Assembly: GCA_028751875.1 (NCBI GenBank)
Contig: CM054140.1
Span: forward strand, 10,896,427 to 10,960,426
Length of the DNA: 64,000 nt
Direction of reading: 5' to 3'
Origin: Rapana venosa
Taxonomy: Eukaryota > Mollusca > Gastropoda > Neogastropoda > Muricidae
Shown: piece by piece, positions 21,446 to 32,992 of the stretch
Layout: each line of letters begins with the position of its first letter
Position numbering within the stretch: position 1 is the first letter of the stretch
Program-made: the position numbers and the translations under genes
The notes under the pieces: generated by a model
What the model saw: only the letters and a program-made list of their open reading frames with translations
Database searches by the model: none
What the model was told of the DNA's origin: nothing

Positions 21446-21642
21446 TCGACGACGACGACGACGAAGAAGAAGAACAACAACAACAGCAAGGTGGAGGAGC
21501 AGAAGAAGAAAAAGAAGAAGAAAAAGAAGAAGAAGGAGAAGAAGAAGAAGAAGAAGAAGAAGAAGAAGAAGAAGAAAAAGAAGAAGAAGAGAAGAAGAAG
21601 AAGAAGAAGAAGAAATAGTAATAGTAGTAAACAGCAGCAGCA

Positions 21643-21680
<38 letters not shown>

Positions 21681-21698
21681 TAGTAGTAGTAGTAGTAG

Positions 21699-21775
<77 letters not shown>

Positions 21776-21925
21776 GAAAAGCAGAGCAGAAGCAGAAGCA
21801 GCAGCAGTAGAAGAAGAAGAAGAAGAAGAAGAAGAAGAAGAAGAAGAAGGAGAAGGAGAAGAAGAAGAAGAAGAAGAAGAAGAAGAAGAAGAAGGAGAGG
21901 AGGGAGGAGGAGGAGGAGGAGACTC
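21446..21925. repeat. (GAC)n, (GAA)n, (CAG)n, (TAG)n, (GGA)n mosaic
   Basis: Same composition as 18758-19465, with a long CAG run at about 21700-21775. Confidence 0.95.
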
Positions 21926-22108
21926 GATCCCAAGCCCTCAGATCACGTCTAACCCATAGGCTATCCTCCCACCCGTATTCCATTCCACTTTAGGTCTCTT
22001 TACAAATTATGCTATTATGGATTTTAAAAAATGGGAGATTCTGGATCAGGGTTCTGGGGGATAAGAAGCAGACATGTTTTGAATACAGGTGGACAAGTAA
22101 ATGGAAAT

Positions 22109-22407
22109 CAAGGTAAAGGTAAAGGTGTCCCATAACCTATAAGGTCGTAAGGGAACGAGGCGTCAGTCCTCACTTCTCTAGGGGCCGGCATATTGAGGGC
22201 GGCGCCCATCTCCTCTCCCTCGCTGCTTTACCTTCCCTGATCCTAAAGAGGCAGGTACCCTTTGACAGCTGGGTGAACTGGGGGACTGTACTGAAGCCAG
22301 GGCGCGCAAACGGTCACCCATCCACTTGGTAACCACGCTCAATGCTGCTTAATTTTAGCTTGAGGAAAGTGAGTGCTCTGACCACTGAGCAATCCTGTTT
22401 CCCATCT
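22109..22407 (-). mobile_element. SINE-B, full length, with tRNA/5S composite head
   Basis: Reading +: tail complement AAGGTAAAGGTAAAGG at 22110-22125, body GAGGGCGGCGCCCATCTCCT, then the head. The head's 5S-like part (22308-22362) holds GGTCACCCATCCACTTGG, TAACCACGCTCAATGCTGCT and TAA. Its tRNA-like part (22363-22406) holds GAGTGCTCTGACCACTGAGC. Sense strand: tRNA A-box region first, then the 5S-like segment, which includes a box C-like GGATGGGTGACC. Confidence 0.85.
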
Positions 22408-22533
22408 CTGAGACCAAAAAATGATGAGACAACAACCTTTTCCACGCAACTAGGCCCCTTTTCTCATACAGTGATTAAAGTTGTGACTTGACTTCTCAGA
22501 AGTTTTTCAGGAGTCCTTGGGCCTCTGCAATGA

Positions 22534-22640
22534 TTGAAGGCATCGTGTTGTGGGCAAGTTGAACCTGGCGGGGCTCATTTCTCTCTAGGTAACAGGATGC
22601 ATGCTGGGCATGTTTGTGCCATCCATGCCACCGGCCATAG
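22534..22640. mobile_element. Family E-like unit, reversed
   Basis: GGTAACAGGATGCATGCTGG and GCATGTTTGTGCCATCCATG match the reverse complement of the family E start. Confidence 0.45.
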
Positions 22641-22779
22641 CAGGAATTGTGGTAAAGTGGCTAGGGTACAAATGCGTGCGAAAGGTTATGAGTTTTCGCT
22701 TTTCTTACTTTTTTAAAATCTCTTCTCTTCTGATTCTTGGTGTTTTATATTTTCAACAATGTACGTTTCATCCTTATTG

Positions 22780-22853
22780 TCATCGTCGTCATCGTCATCA
22801 TCATCATCATCATGAGCTGCAGCTGCAGCAATGTCATATTGTAATCACTGTAA

Positions 22854-22884
<31 letters not shown>

Positions 22885-22888
22885 TTTC
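22780..22888. repeat. (CAT)n/(CGT)n and (TGC)n trinucleotides
   Basis: CATCGT and CATCAT at 22783-22812, TGC at 22857-22881. Confidence 0.9.
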
Positions 22889-23119
22889 ATTGTTGTTGTC
22901 AGCATAAAGATTATAATCAGAACTACCTCTAATAAACAATAAAGACTGTGATATCATCGTCCTTCGTACTCTACCTTCTTTTCCCTCCAGAGAATCGTTG
23001 TTATCCAATATGAACGAGTTGATTCGGCTACAAAAATAAACGATGAGGGTTGTGACAATGTTTTTAATCATATTCTCAACCATAATGACAAGCAGGTGAA
23101 AAGATAATAACGTAATTAA

Positions 23120-23595
23120 CCGCAGCCACAACAATACAAACAATACAAACAAACAATACAATCAACAATACAAACAATACAAACAAACAATTCAATCAAC
23201 AATACAATCAGCAATACAAACAAACAATACAATCAACAATACAAACAAACAATACAATCAACAATACAAACAAACAATACAATCAACAATACAAACAAGC
23301 AATACAATCAACAATACAAACAAACAATACAATCAACAATACAAACAAACAATTCAATCAACAATACAAACAAACAATACAATCAACAATACAAACAAAC
23401 AATACAATCAACAATACAAACAATACAAACAAACAATACATCAACAATACAAACAATACAAACAAACAATACAATCAACAATACAAACAATACAAACAAT
23501 ACAATCAATCAACAACAAACAGTACGAACAAACAATACAATCAACAATACAAACAATACAAACAAACAATACAATCAACAATACAAACAAAAACA
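23120..23595. repeat. Minisatellite of about 25 bp
   Basis: The unit CAATCAACAATACAAACAAA plus CAATA repeats about 17-19 times. Variants drop or add an internal CAATACAAA step. It is clean and probably recent. Confidence 0.9.
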
Positions 23596-23599
23596 GGCA

Positions 23600-24225
23600 C
23601 CACTTTCCCTGACCTGCCTTTCTCACCAACAAAACCGGAAAAAAACACTTTTTTTTTTAAATCAATGAAGCCCTCGTTCATTTTACGACCCATTAGCAAG
23701 AACAAAACAGTCCCTGGACATTTTCTCTCTCTCCCCACTCACGACACGCTTAATTTCCTAAATGCGAAAACAAGCCTGCAGACCAGTCAACAGCTCAGCT
23801 GAAGCCAAACTAACATGGCGGACAGGAAGTGCAGCAGCACGGTCGTATGGGTGAGTTCAAAGCTCACCGGAAGCAGAAAACTACGACGTTGGTCCTTAAA
23901 AAATAAAGGAGAAAGGAGAGCGATTAAGATAAAAGAAAAAGGCTTGTTGTTTGAAGCTTTATGTCAGCGAGTTCTCTCTGTCCCTAAGTGCTGATTTTTT
24001 TTTGTACACAGGAAGTCGCTTACACCTACTTCCGGTAGCAGCATGTAGGACACTTTTCAAAGCTATTTTCTTTTTCTTTTCTTTTAATTTCTTTTTATAT
24101 TTGATCAGGCAATAAGCACTTGTAAACACTTGCAGATGAACTTTTCATTTTATGAATCAGTGGCAATGTTAGGAGGCCAACGAATAGTGCAATGATTATT
24201 GCGCCATACTCATGAAGTCTCCACT
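23600..24225. other. Unassigned, ordinary-complexity sequence
   Basis: No coding motif, RNA gene or repeat recognised apart from short T-rich tracts at 23649 and 23996. Confidence 0.5.
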
Positions 24226-24500
24226 GAGGTGTCCATTTATGAGGATTTCCCCCAGGACTTAACATTGGTACTGACTCCACTACCCAAAAATCTCTCCGAT
24301 AATCATGTTATACCAAAGCCCTATGTGTGCGATCATGACCAGAACATCCTGTGCAAAAGTTTCAAACTCATCCACTTTTCCTAGGAGAGTAGGCCAGCAA
24401 CAACCAGTTTGATAGATGACAAAAACATACCCAGCATGCATCCTGCTACATGGAGGGTGATGTACTCTGCTACCGGTGTTGTTGATATTTACCATCACTG
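24226..24500 (+). mobile_element. Diverged SINE-C core followed by family E
   Basis: GGTACTGACTCCACTACCCA, GATAATCATGTTATACCAAA and TGTGTGCGATCATGACCAGA are a diverged shared block. ACCCAGCATGCATCCTGCTA at 24430 begins family E. Confidence 0.5.
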
Positions 24501-25400
24501 TTGTTGTTAAAGTTGCATATATTATTTTGTGGTACCTTTGTTAAACTACACGGTATTATTAAGTTTTAGTTTGTACAAGTATTTGGCTTTGTGTTCTTGT
24601 TATGTTTCATTGAAATCGTTGTTGATGATGTTGCTGCTGCTGTTGCTGCTGTCGTTGAGGAGGTGGTTACATATGTGCCGCTGTTCAATGGATTCATTAT
24701 GGCTAACTGGATTAAGATGTTTAACTAAGCGAACCTGGTCAAAAGAAATAATCACTTGAGCTTCTTTTTAAACAGTTTAGCATATTGTATTCTATCAACA
24801 CACTAGAAAACACGAGGCAGAATAATGACAATAAAAAGATATTGCATAAATAAATATTTAAAAACTCTGTCGATACAGCGAACGTACAATGAGTTTTCCC
24901 TAACTTTCCCAGGAAGAAAACTATCGTTTTTACCCCGATTCGCAAGCTCACAAAGACAATAGGAATTGTGTCAGACTGGATACCGTTTTGTCTTGCAATT
25001 CGCAGTCTGTGCTTTGGCAGCCCACCTAGTGAAGTACAGGAATGGGTTTGGGGTTGTTTTTTTCCTGCAGGAGGTTTCCAGACCCAGGGAAAAGTTCTTC
25101 TCTCCGTTATGTTTGTCCACTTTACGACTATCACCAGTTTACAACACAACATACGTGTGCTGTTTTTGTGGCATCCTTAAGAAACTACAAGATGTTACAC
25201 TGGCTTAACTACTGGTTTTCGGGTTTTGCATTTTATCGAAACCTGCTGTTGCTGTTATTGTTGTTGTTTTTGCTACCATCGGCGTCGTTGATTTTGTTGG
25301 TGTTGTTGTTATTGGGGGATTTTTTTTTTAGCGTTCCCCAGCTTTGAAAATATGGGGGTTACTCAGAATATAGACTCTGTCTCACTGGTCACTCTTGAAA
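24501..25400. other. Unassigned sequence with small (TGT/TGC)n patches
   Basis: Imperfect TGC/TGT patches lie at 24625-24660 and 25240-25310. A minus-strand open frame of 137 codons at 24739-25152 has no recognisable motif and I do not call it. Confidence 0.45.
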
Positions 25401-25404
25401 CCAT

Positions 25405-25640
25405 TGAAATCTCTCGGGTGAGACCATAAAGCGAGGTCCCGTGTGCGAACGCTCGCAAAACATCTTGTTCACATGTTAAAAAACCTATTTCGCTTTTTGG
25501 AGGAGTTTGGACATTTTGTCCCGGTGGGAATGGATGACAAAATTTACAAAGCGGCACACACACGGGACTGGTTGTAAAAAATAAAAAAGCACATGAGTGT
25601 TTATTCTAATTATCCTCAAAATTAATAAAAGAATGAAAAA
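25405..25640 (+). mobile_element. SINE-C fragment with the shared central block
   Basis: GGTGAGACCATAAAGCGAGG, TCCCGTGTGCGAACGCTCGC, TTTGTCCCGGTGGGAATGGA and GTTTATTCTAATTATCCTCA. Confidence 0.65.
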
Positions 25641-25869
25641 GAAAACAAAAAATGTGAGGATCCTAAGAACGTAATGAACGAGAAGTTTGCGTGGATTTAC
25701 TGTTTTCAAATACATCGCCATAATATAGGCAGCCATAGTCCGACTTCAGAGGATTTTAATTTGAGGTTTTAATGAAGAACACAGGCTTCATGCTAGGAGA
25801 CTATCATGGATGAAGGCCACACCCACATCACAGTTTTTGTTACTGCGCTACAGATCTGAGCTTCACCAA

Positions 25870-26105
25870 CGCTGAGATTCTGCTTAAACCACCGCCACCC
25901 CCCCCCCCCACCCCCCATGAAGGCAGCTGCATTCCGACGACTGTGTGGATGTATGCTGTGTACTTTCGTGTTTCCTTAGCTCATCGAAAGCTGACATGAA
26001 TTACGGGATCTTTAATGGATATTTCATCCTGTGCATGTTTATATACACAAAGAGAATCAAGGCACTTGCTTGTCTGCACTCGAAGTTGATCTAGGAGATC
26101 ATAAA
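25870..26105 (-). mobile_element. SINE-C 3' region fragment
   Basis: GCTTCACCAACGCTGAGATT, AAGGCAGCTGCATTCCGACG, TGTTTCCTTAGCTCATCGAA and AATCAAGGCACTTGCTTGTC. A C homopolymer interrupts it at 25900. Confidence 0.65.
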
Positions 26106-26820
26106 AATCCCAACCCTTTTTTTTTCAACAGACGCCAATTCCGAGACTATACTAGCCGAGAGTGATTCTGGGAGCAATGCAAAGACAAGAACACAAGCTT
26201 GCTCCAGTTATGGCAATCGTGTGCCAACGCCTGCATCTCAACAGGGGAAAAAACCTCTTCTGAGTCCACTCTAGTAAGCCTCCTTCCTTATAAACCCTTT
26301 TCCATTAAGATCCGCTGCTAGAATCAAGCCTTGCAGGCCTTGAAACTACTCGCATCTGCAGAGACCCGACCTGGCAAAGTCCTTCAGATTCTAACTGACT
26401 TGTCTGCAAGAATGTGAAGGGACTGGATATGGGGAACTGACTGACTGACTGACTGGCTGTCTGCGCGGAATAGGATTCGTTGTATTCCTGTCTGTGTTCT
26501 TCAGGGCCGCGTGAGCGAGTAAGTGTGTGTGCGTGTGTGTAGTCGCTGTTTACAGACTGTAATGGGGCATTAGGCAGCAGAGACAGGTGTTTACTGGCCA
26601 AGGAAGATGAGGGCCAGATGGGGTTAGAGATAAAACCGCTTTATCAATGCTGACCAGTCTAAGAGTGTTGTAGGAGAGACAAAGACGCACATATGTGAGC
26701 GTGCATGCGCGCACGGACAAGCACACACGCCGCATGCACGCACACACAACACACGCATGCACACCAATGCACACAACGCATCTAGAGTAGAGCATGGCAC
26801 ACACACAGCAAGATAAGAAT
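26106..26820. other. Unassigned sequence, partly CA/CGCA-rich
   Basis: No gene motif recognised. GACT repeats (ACTGACTGACTGACTGGCTG) lie at 26437-26457, and CGCACACA-type sequence near 26700-26775. Confidence 0.45.
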
Positions 26821-26938
26821 ATGATATATATGAGATGATGAGAGAGATGGAGAGAGAGATGATGATGATTGATGATGATGTGTGATGATGATGTATTGTG
26901 ATAGATGAGATGATGATAGATGATGATGATGATGATAC
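26821..26938. repeat. (GAT)n/(GAGA)n array
   Basis: GATGAT and GAGAGAGAT units abut the family D element that follows. Confidence 0.92.
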
Positions 26939-27245
26939 GCTCAGACAGCAACTACTGTTGTCGATCATACAACAAGAAAACGCGTCGCGCTGCCGTTAAG
27001 CGCCTGACAAGCCAGGCCCAGCACATCCGACTTCGGCAAAATAGAGAACTGTTATCTTTTAAGCTTTCTGGAAAACGGCAGGAGAATGGACCAAGAAGGC
27101 AGAAAATAGACAAGAGGGAGGGTGACAGGAAGAAAAGAAACAAGGCAGAAACAAGGAGAGGGATAGAAAAGAGGGAATTCCTAGCACAGAATGTTCAGAG
27201 GTGGGTATGCTATTTATACTGACAGCTTCCCCCCCCCCCCCCACA
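26939..27245 (-). mobile_element. Family D element
   Basis: CGCTCAGACAGCAACTACTG, GCCGTTAAGCGCCTGACAAG, CCCAGCACATCCGACTTCGG, GAGGGAATTCCTAGCACAGA. Here the attached trinucleotide is GAT read on +, i.e. ATC on the element's sense strand. Confidence 0.8.
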
Positions 27246-27559
27246 CCCTTCTTACAGGGGGAGTGTTGCTGATGAATAAGAAGAATTCCTTTTCCATAGC
27301 ACAACATCCAACTAATGATTATAGGCCTGAAGCGCGCCAAGCGCAAACAAATTACGAGCAACTTTATTTTTATACACTTTTTTTTAAAGATCCAGGGAAT
27401 TCTACTGAATCACAACTTCCTTGGAACAAGTAAGTCTTTGGATTTTTTAATTTTTTTGGGGGGGCATGTTTTTTTGGCAAGATACATAGTATTTGAAAAA
27501 GTTTTAGAGACGGTGGGGAGAGGGGGGGGGGGGGGGGATACCACATAACAGGAACCTGA

Positions 27560-27980
27560 CAGCAGAAATGCCAATGATCCTTTATTACTGGTCCGGCTAG
27601 TAGTAGTTAGGTGATACAGCCCCTACAATCGGATAACTCCGGTGGGACTCTAAGACAACCACAGAAAAAAGAGATCCTTGGCCAGATGGTTTGAAAATAA
27701 TTTACGGAACACGCAATCTCTTTCTGGCATGTACAGACAATGACAATAACATTTTATCCAACAGTAGAAAAAAGCCCTGGCTTCATAGCCATGGGTTTTT
27801 TTCATAGACAGGTACAAAAGGCACTAGCATGCCTGCAGACTAAGTCGACCTGCGATTTCTTAATCGACCAGGCGCCGTAACGAAATTCGAACCCTTAACC
27901 TCGCGCGTGGACCATTAAGGTCAGGGATCCTATCCTTTCAATCCACTTGGCCAAATCACGCTCGTCAATCACAGAGGCAC
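27560..27980 (-). mobile_element. tRNA-headed SINE (SINE-C-like)
   Basis: The tRNA-like head lies at about 27870-27975 on the minus strand. It has an A-box-like TTGGCCAAGTGGATTG and a B-box-like GGGTTCGAATTTC. The body continues leftward: GGTCGACTTAGTCTGCAGGC corresponds to the TCTGCA-GTTGACC module of SINE-C. The far end near 27560-27700 is unique to this copy. Confidence 0.6.
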
Positions 27981-28267
27981 ATGCAGGTAGAGCCCAAATG
28001 CTTTCTACTCCTGTACTGCTGCTACTGCAGATCGCTATCTGCCATCTGCCCAAGGATGTTTCACGTGCACAAGCGCATTGCAGGCAGGTCTGAGCATGCC
28101 AGGAATGTTGCTGTACTGGCACCAAGGAAAGCTCAGGGTTGTTTGTTGGTTTTTTTTCTTAGCTGGCACCTGCACAGTACTGGAAAGTCCACTTTTGTTT
28201 GTTCGTGTTCGCTATTGTGAAGTGAAGCCAAAGAGTGGAATTTGTGTGTCTGTGTTTGCGCTGCGCG

Positions 28268-28281
28268 CGTCTGTGTTTGTG

Positions 28282-28366
<85 letters not shown>

Positions 28367-28440
28367 TGTGTGGTGTGTGGTGTGGGGTGTGTGGTGTGTT
28401 GTGTGTGTGTGTTTCGTGTGTGTCGTGTGTGTGTCTGTGT
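28268..28440. repeat. (GT)n with GTT/GGT variants
   Basis: Irregular GT array. Confidence 0.95.
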
Positions 28441-28454
28441 TTCCGTATATAAAG

Positions 28455-28658
28455 TGTGGAATGTGTGTGTCTGTGTTTCTGTTGTTATACAGGTGTAGAT
28501 GCAATGCGTGTGTCTGTGTTTCTGCTGTTATACAGGTGTAGAGTGCAATGCGTGTATCTGTGTTTCTGCTGTTATACAGGTGTATAGTGCAATGCGTGTG
28601 TCTGTGTTTCTGTTGATATACAGGTGTAGAGGGCAGTGCGTGTGTCTGTATTTAGCAA
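28455..28658. repeat. Minisatellite of about 44 bp, about 4.5 copies
   Basis: The unit begins GCAATGCGTGTGTCTGTGTT and ends CTGTTATACAGGTGTAGAGT. Copies start near 28456, 28500, 28546, 28590 and 28634. It seems to have grown from the edge of the GT array. Confidence 0.9.
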
Positions 28659-29164
28659 CATATTCATCATCATTACCATCATCATCATCATCACCATCAA
28701 CAACAACTACAACAATAATTACTACAACAACAGCAACGCAGAAATCACAAGACAAGCACAGTACTGCATGAGGCTAAACTGAAAACCATAAGAGCGAAAA
28801 ACAAATCAACAACAACAACAACAACAAAATACAAAAAACTAGACCCAAAACCGTTCTTCATGAAAGAAAAAGCACCAAGATGAACTCCTGATCTAAAACT
28901 ACGAAGAACGAGAAGGAAGAGTGAAGGCGTTGTTGTTGTTGCTGTTGTTGTGCTGCTGCTGTTGTGTTGTGGTTATCTTTACGTCCCAGCGAAAATTTCC
29001 CAGTTAGGAGGGGACTGTGTGAGAAGGTGGCATAGCGAGTGATTAGAAGCAGAAGAGTGGAGTCAGGATAGTCGCTGTTTATGATTATCGCCCGGCCTCT
29101 TCTGAAGAATTTCAGACACTGTACATATGTGGGGAATGTCTCTGTTATATACAGGCCGATCCCT
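28659..29164. other. Trinucleotide patches in unassigned sequence
   Basis: CAT/CAA patches at 28665-28735, AAC at 28807-28826, and GTT/GCT at 28928-28970. No gene is seen. Confidence 0.5.
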
Positions 29165-29250
29165 CCACAACTCTCTCTCTCTGTGTCTCTCTCTGTGTCT
29201 CTCTCTCTGTCTCTCTCTCTATCTCTGTCTCTCTCTCTCTCTCTCTTTTG
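29165..29250. repeat. (CT)n with GTCT variants
   Basis: CT and TCTG tract. Confidence 0.93.
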
Positions 29251-29509
29251 AGAGGGGATGGAATTGTTAGATTTTTTGCTTGGTCGTTTTTGTTTTTAAA
29301 ATTTTTATAATTTTTTTCTCTTTTTTTCTTCTTTTTTTTTTTTTTTTAGTAAAGGTAAACTACTACTCAGTGATGGTATTCGACTTATGTGCGTGTCTAA
29401 AAATAGTCGATCCCTCATTAGCGAAGAAGAACAGGAGTGAGGTAGTTTTGAAGGAAGGCTACTGGATAGTTTGGTATGTTTGATGGGGACCAGGGGTTGG
29501 GAGCTACGT

Positions 29510-29990
29510 TCTTAGCTTAGCTTAGTGGTTAGAGAGTCGTGCTCGTGATCGGATTTTAAGTGAGGGTCCGGTTTCGAGTCTTCACTGAGGTTTCTTTCTG
29601 AGATCTTTTTTTTAATTTTTTTTTATTTTCCTGGAGGCACCATGGTCACAGAATTGTTTTTTTCCCTTTTTTTTTTCTTTTCTTTTTTGTTTGTTTTTGG
29701 TTTTGTGGGTCCTCGGCTAGAGCTCCGAGGTTACCTATGTGAGATTTTGCGTATGCGACCGGCTGTTTTTGTCCACCATGAAGGTAGCCGCATTCCGACT
29801 TCGGGGATGTATGCTGTGTTTTATGTTCGCGTTTCCGTAACACCACCGAACTCCGACATAAATAACGCGATGTTTACAATGCAACTTTGATCTTTTGGAT
29901 GTATTCGAAAGGAATTAAGGCACTGGCAGGTCTGCACTTGAAGTTGACCAAGGGGATTGTAAAAATCCGCCTGTTCGAGGGACTGTTCCC
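29510..29990. mobile_element. tRNA-like head (+) beside a SINE-C 3' region (-)
   Basis: At 29517-29582 TAGTGGTTAGAGAGTCGTGC and GGTCCGGTTTCGAGTC look like A and B boxes of a SINE head on +. From 29708 the hairpin CCTCGGCTAGAGCTCCGAGG starts a SINE-C 3' region on the opposite strand, with GGTAGCCGCATTCCGACTTC and GAATTAAGGCACTGGCAGGT. So two insertions are juxtaposed. Confidence 0.65.
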
Positions 29991-30240
29991 CCTGTAGTGA
30001 ATTAATATCAGTACTGACTCCACTCCTTTAAAAGTCCTTTAGATGAGACAATAAACTGAGCTTCTGTTGGCGAGCATACACAGAACACACCGCGCAGACA
30101 GTAACACCCCTTCCAAATTTCGAAGACGTGTAGGTCAACAATTGCCGGTAAGATGGATGATACCAACATACTAAGCATGCACCTGCCCTCTGGCTGGTGG
30201 TCGCACGGCGGCCTGATATTGATGAGCTCCCTGTGGACAT
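29991..30240 (+). mobile_element. SINE-C shared block, diverged
   Basis: TATCAGTACTGACTCCACTC, TAGATGAGACAATAAACTGA, then diverged sequence to GCATGCACC. Confidence 0.55.
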
Positions 30241-30359
30241 CCGACCCTGAGGTTGCGACATAACGAATCTGGGTATGGCTGTGGCGGGGAGATTGAGATG
30301 AGCGGCGTGGGAACAGCAGGACAGGAACGTCACAGAAGATGAGGCAGCAGAAACAAAAA

Positions 30360-30478
30360 CAAAAACCCAGCATGCACCCTACTACCTGGAGAGAGATAGA
30401 CTCCACTATGTTCAACTTGCCCATGACACACTGCCTAAAACAATTCAACGACTCTTCGAGGTCTAAGAGAAGTTAAGT
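30360..30478. mobile_element. Family E unit
   Basis: ACCCAGCATGCACCCTACTA, AGACTCCACTATGTTCAACT and TTGCCCATGACACACTGCCT. Best partner: 13621-13745. Confidence 0.6.
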
Positions 30479-30719
30479 CAAATAATTTGACATGACTTTT
30501 TTTTCTTTCATTAGAAAGTTGAAGTTTAATCATCAGAATCTGACGACACAATGTCACAAAAGCCGAACTTTGTTAAGTTAGCAAGAGTTCTTTCTCGATA
30601 ATTATCAGGTTGACAGTTTATACTAAATGATAGAATTCTAATATCATGTTCTTTGAATTTCTTTTTTTTTTCAAGATTCACCCTGTGGGTTTATACTTCT
30701 GCATGATTGTACCTCTCTC

Positions 30720-31115
30720 TATGCTTCCCTTAATTCAAATCTGTCTACTCTTCCTTCCTTTCCACTTCCTCAATCCTTGTCTTTCTAAATCTTCCTTCCT
30801 TCCACTTGCTCAATTCCTCTTTCTAAATGTTCCTTCCTTCCACTTCCTCAATTCTTCTCTTTCTAAATCTTTCTTCTTTCCACTTTCTCAATCCTTGTCT
30901 TTCTAAATCTTCCTTCCTTCCACTTCCTCAATTCCTCTCTTTCTAAATCTTTCTTCACTTCCTCAATTCCTCTCTTTCTAAATCTTCCTTCCTTCCACTT
31001 CCTCAATTCCTCTCTTTCTAAATCTTTCTTCACTTCCTCAATTCCTCTCTTTCTAAATCTTCCTTCACTTCCTCAATTAATCTCTTTCTAAATATTCCTC
31101 TCCTCCCATTACATT
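30720..31115. repeat. Pyrimidine-rich minisatellite, units of about 32 and 42 bp
   Basis: The core TCCTCAATTCCTCTCTTTCT, then AAATCTTCCTTCCTTCCACT, repeats about nine times. A shorter form lacks one CCTTCC step. The strand is almost pure pyrimidine except for AAAT and AA, so triplex formation is possible. Confidence 0.88.
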
Positions 31116-31600
31116 TCTGATTCCTCTCACATCACCGAGTGTGAACAAACCTCGAATTGCTTTTGTTCTATTTCAGTCTTTCAGAATAATTATTTTTCTT
31201 CAATTACTTAGAGAATGAGAACGGGTCCTACCATTAATTCCCTAATTCTCCCCCACCCCTGCTCCAACATTTAACTTTTTGAAAAGTGTATGTTCAACCC
31301 TTTTCAAGTCGAACTAGTATGACGTCACCAGCAATACCTACATTTTTTTTTCTTTTCGCAACGAGAAAAGTGTGTATACTGAAAAAGCTAACGTACATGT
31401 AAGTTTTATCTAAGAAAAGGGTCAGCTTTTTTCCCGGTTGGACCGGGTTAAAAATATATAAATATTCCCAGTGACGTCACACTATAACTGGACTGAACAT
31501 ACACCATCATTTTTACACTCTTCATTTCAGAGCCGTGAAGAACAATGGGTCTCCCATTCGGCCAAGTTTTCCTGATAATTAATTTCAAAGGCTTGGGGGC
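31116..31600. other. Unassigned sequence
   Basis: AT-rich ordinary sequence with no motif recognised. TGACGTCA-like sites occur near 31320 and 31472, without evidence of function. Confidence 0.4.
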
Positions 31601-31850
31601 AAACTAGACACACAAAAAGTGGGATGGAGAGACAGAGAGATTTAGAACTGAGTGACCCAGCAAATGGAACGATTTGCCATGGAAAAGCAGAAGACCGCGG
31701 GGAGTGGAGGAAGCCGGTTGCAAAATCTTCAGCGGTCGACGGGACTACAGGACCAGACTGGAGGACAGGACCGGATCGAGCGAGCCAAACAGCAAGAAGA
31801 AAGGAGAGAAAACTTCAACGCTTTTGCTGTGTAGTGTATAAGTAGTAAGC
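31601..31850 (+). mobile_element. Possible LINE ORF2 C-terminal remnant
   Basis: The stretch KAEDRGEWRKPVAKSSAV resembles the end of LINE ORF2 proteins (compare RDRREWWRKLVAKSS at 5400-5735). The preceding frame is short and shows no RT motif, so the call is tentative. Confidence 0.4.
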
Positions 31851-31894
31851 CTTGCGGCGCCCAAACCCGCAATTTTCTGACAAGAGAAAGAACC

Positions 31895-32644
31895 GGCCTG
31901 ACAGGCTAGCAGAAAACAGACCTATCTCTACCAGGCTATAGGTTATGCTAGGCTATGCTAAGCTATGATATAGGCTATGCTAGGCTATAGGCTATGCTAG
32001 GCTATGCTAGACTATAGTAGGCTATGCTTGGTTATACTAGGCTATGCTAGGCTACGCTAGGCTATACTACGCTATGTTAGGCTATACTAGGCTACACTAG
32101 GCTATACTAGGCTATACTAGGCTATGCTAGGCTATGCTAGGCTATACTAGGCTATGCTAGGCTATACTAGGCTATACTAGGCTATGCTAGGCTATACTAT
32201 GCTATGTTAGGCTATACTAGGCTACGCTAGGCTATACTAGGCTATACTAGGCTATGCTAGGCTATAGGCTATGCTAGGCTATGCTAAGCTATATTAGGCT
32301 ATGCTTGGCTATACTAGGCTATGCTAGGCTATACTACGCTATGTTAGGCTATAATATAGGCTATTCTAGGCTATACTAGGCTATGCTATGCTATAATGTA
32401 GGCTATGCTAGGCTATAATATAGGCTATGCTATGCTATAATATAGGCTATGCTAGGCTATAATATAGGCTATGCTAGGCTATAATATAGGCTATACTAGG
32501 CTATGCTAGGATATGCTAGGCTATGCTAGGCTATGATATAGGCTATGCTAAGCTATACTAGACTATGCTAGGCTATGCTATAGGCTTTACTAGGCTATAG
32601 GCTATGATAGCCTATACTAGGCTATACTAGGCTATGCTAGGCTA
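31895..32644. repeat. 10-bp minisatellite AGGCTATACT, block 1
   Basis: Tandem decamers AGGCTATGCT and AGGCTATACT with variants such as AATATAGGCT. Each unit holds the palindrome CTAG across its junction. The block stops at an (AAT)n tail of an inserted SINE-A; the array resumes at 33132. Confidence 0.95.
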
Positions 32645-32961
32645 TACTAATAATAATAATAATGTATGGAATTTATATAGCGCTGAATCTTGTAAAGCAA
32701 CAAATCAAAGCGCTCAGATTTCATTTCATACCACTTTAAGTCACGGCAGATTTCTCCGTGAAATTCGGGCTGCTCTCCCCGGGGAGAGCGGGAGAGCGCG
32801 TCGCCACAAGCGCTGCGCCTCCCTTTTTTTTTTTTTTTTTCATGTCTGCAACTGTATTTGTTTCCCTATCAGAGTGGCTTTTTTCTAAGAATTTTGCCAG
32901 GGACAACTCTCTTGTTGTCGTGGGTTTTTTACGTGCGCTAAATAATTACTTGTAACACACG

Positions 32962-32992
<31 letters not shown>

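Noticed and set aside
21344..21983. Arg/Ser/Lys-rich frame that could look like an SR protein
   Set aside because: It begins in the family D repeat and runs through the trinucleotide mosaic. No RNA-binding domain or conserved start.
23120..23595. Regular repeats considered as a CRISPR array
   Set aside because: There are no unique spacers; the whole interval is tandem units. The sequence is also eukaryotic. The same applies to 31895-34925 and 35395-36440.
24739..25152. Minus-strand open frame of 137 codons
   Set aside because: No motif recognised and adjacent sequence is repeat-derived; not enough support.
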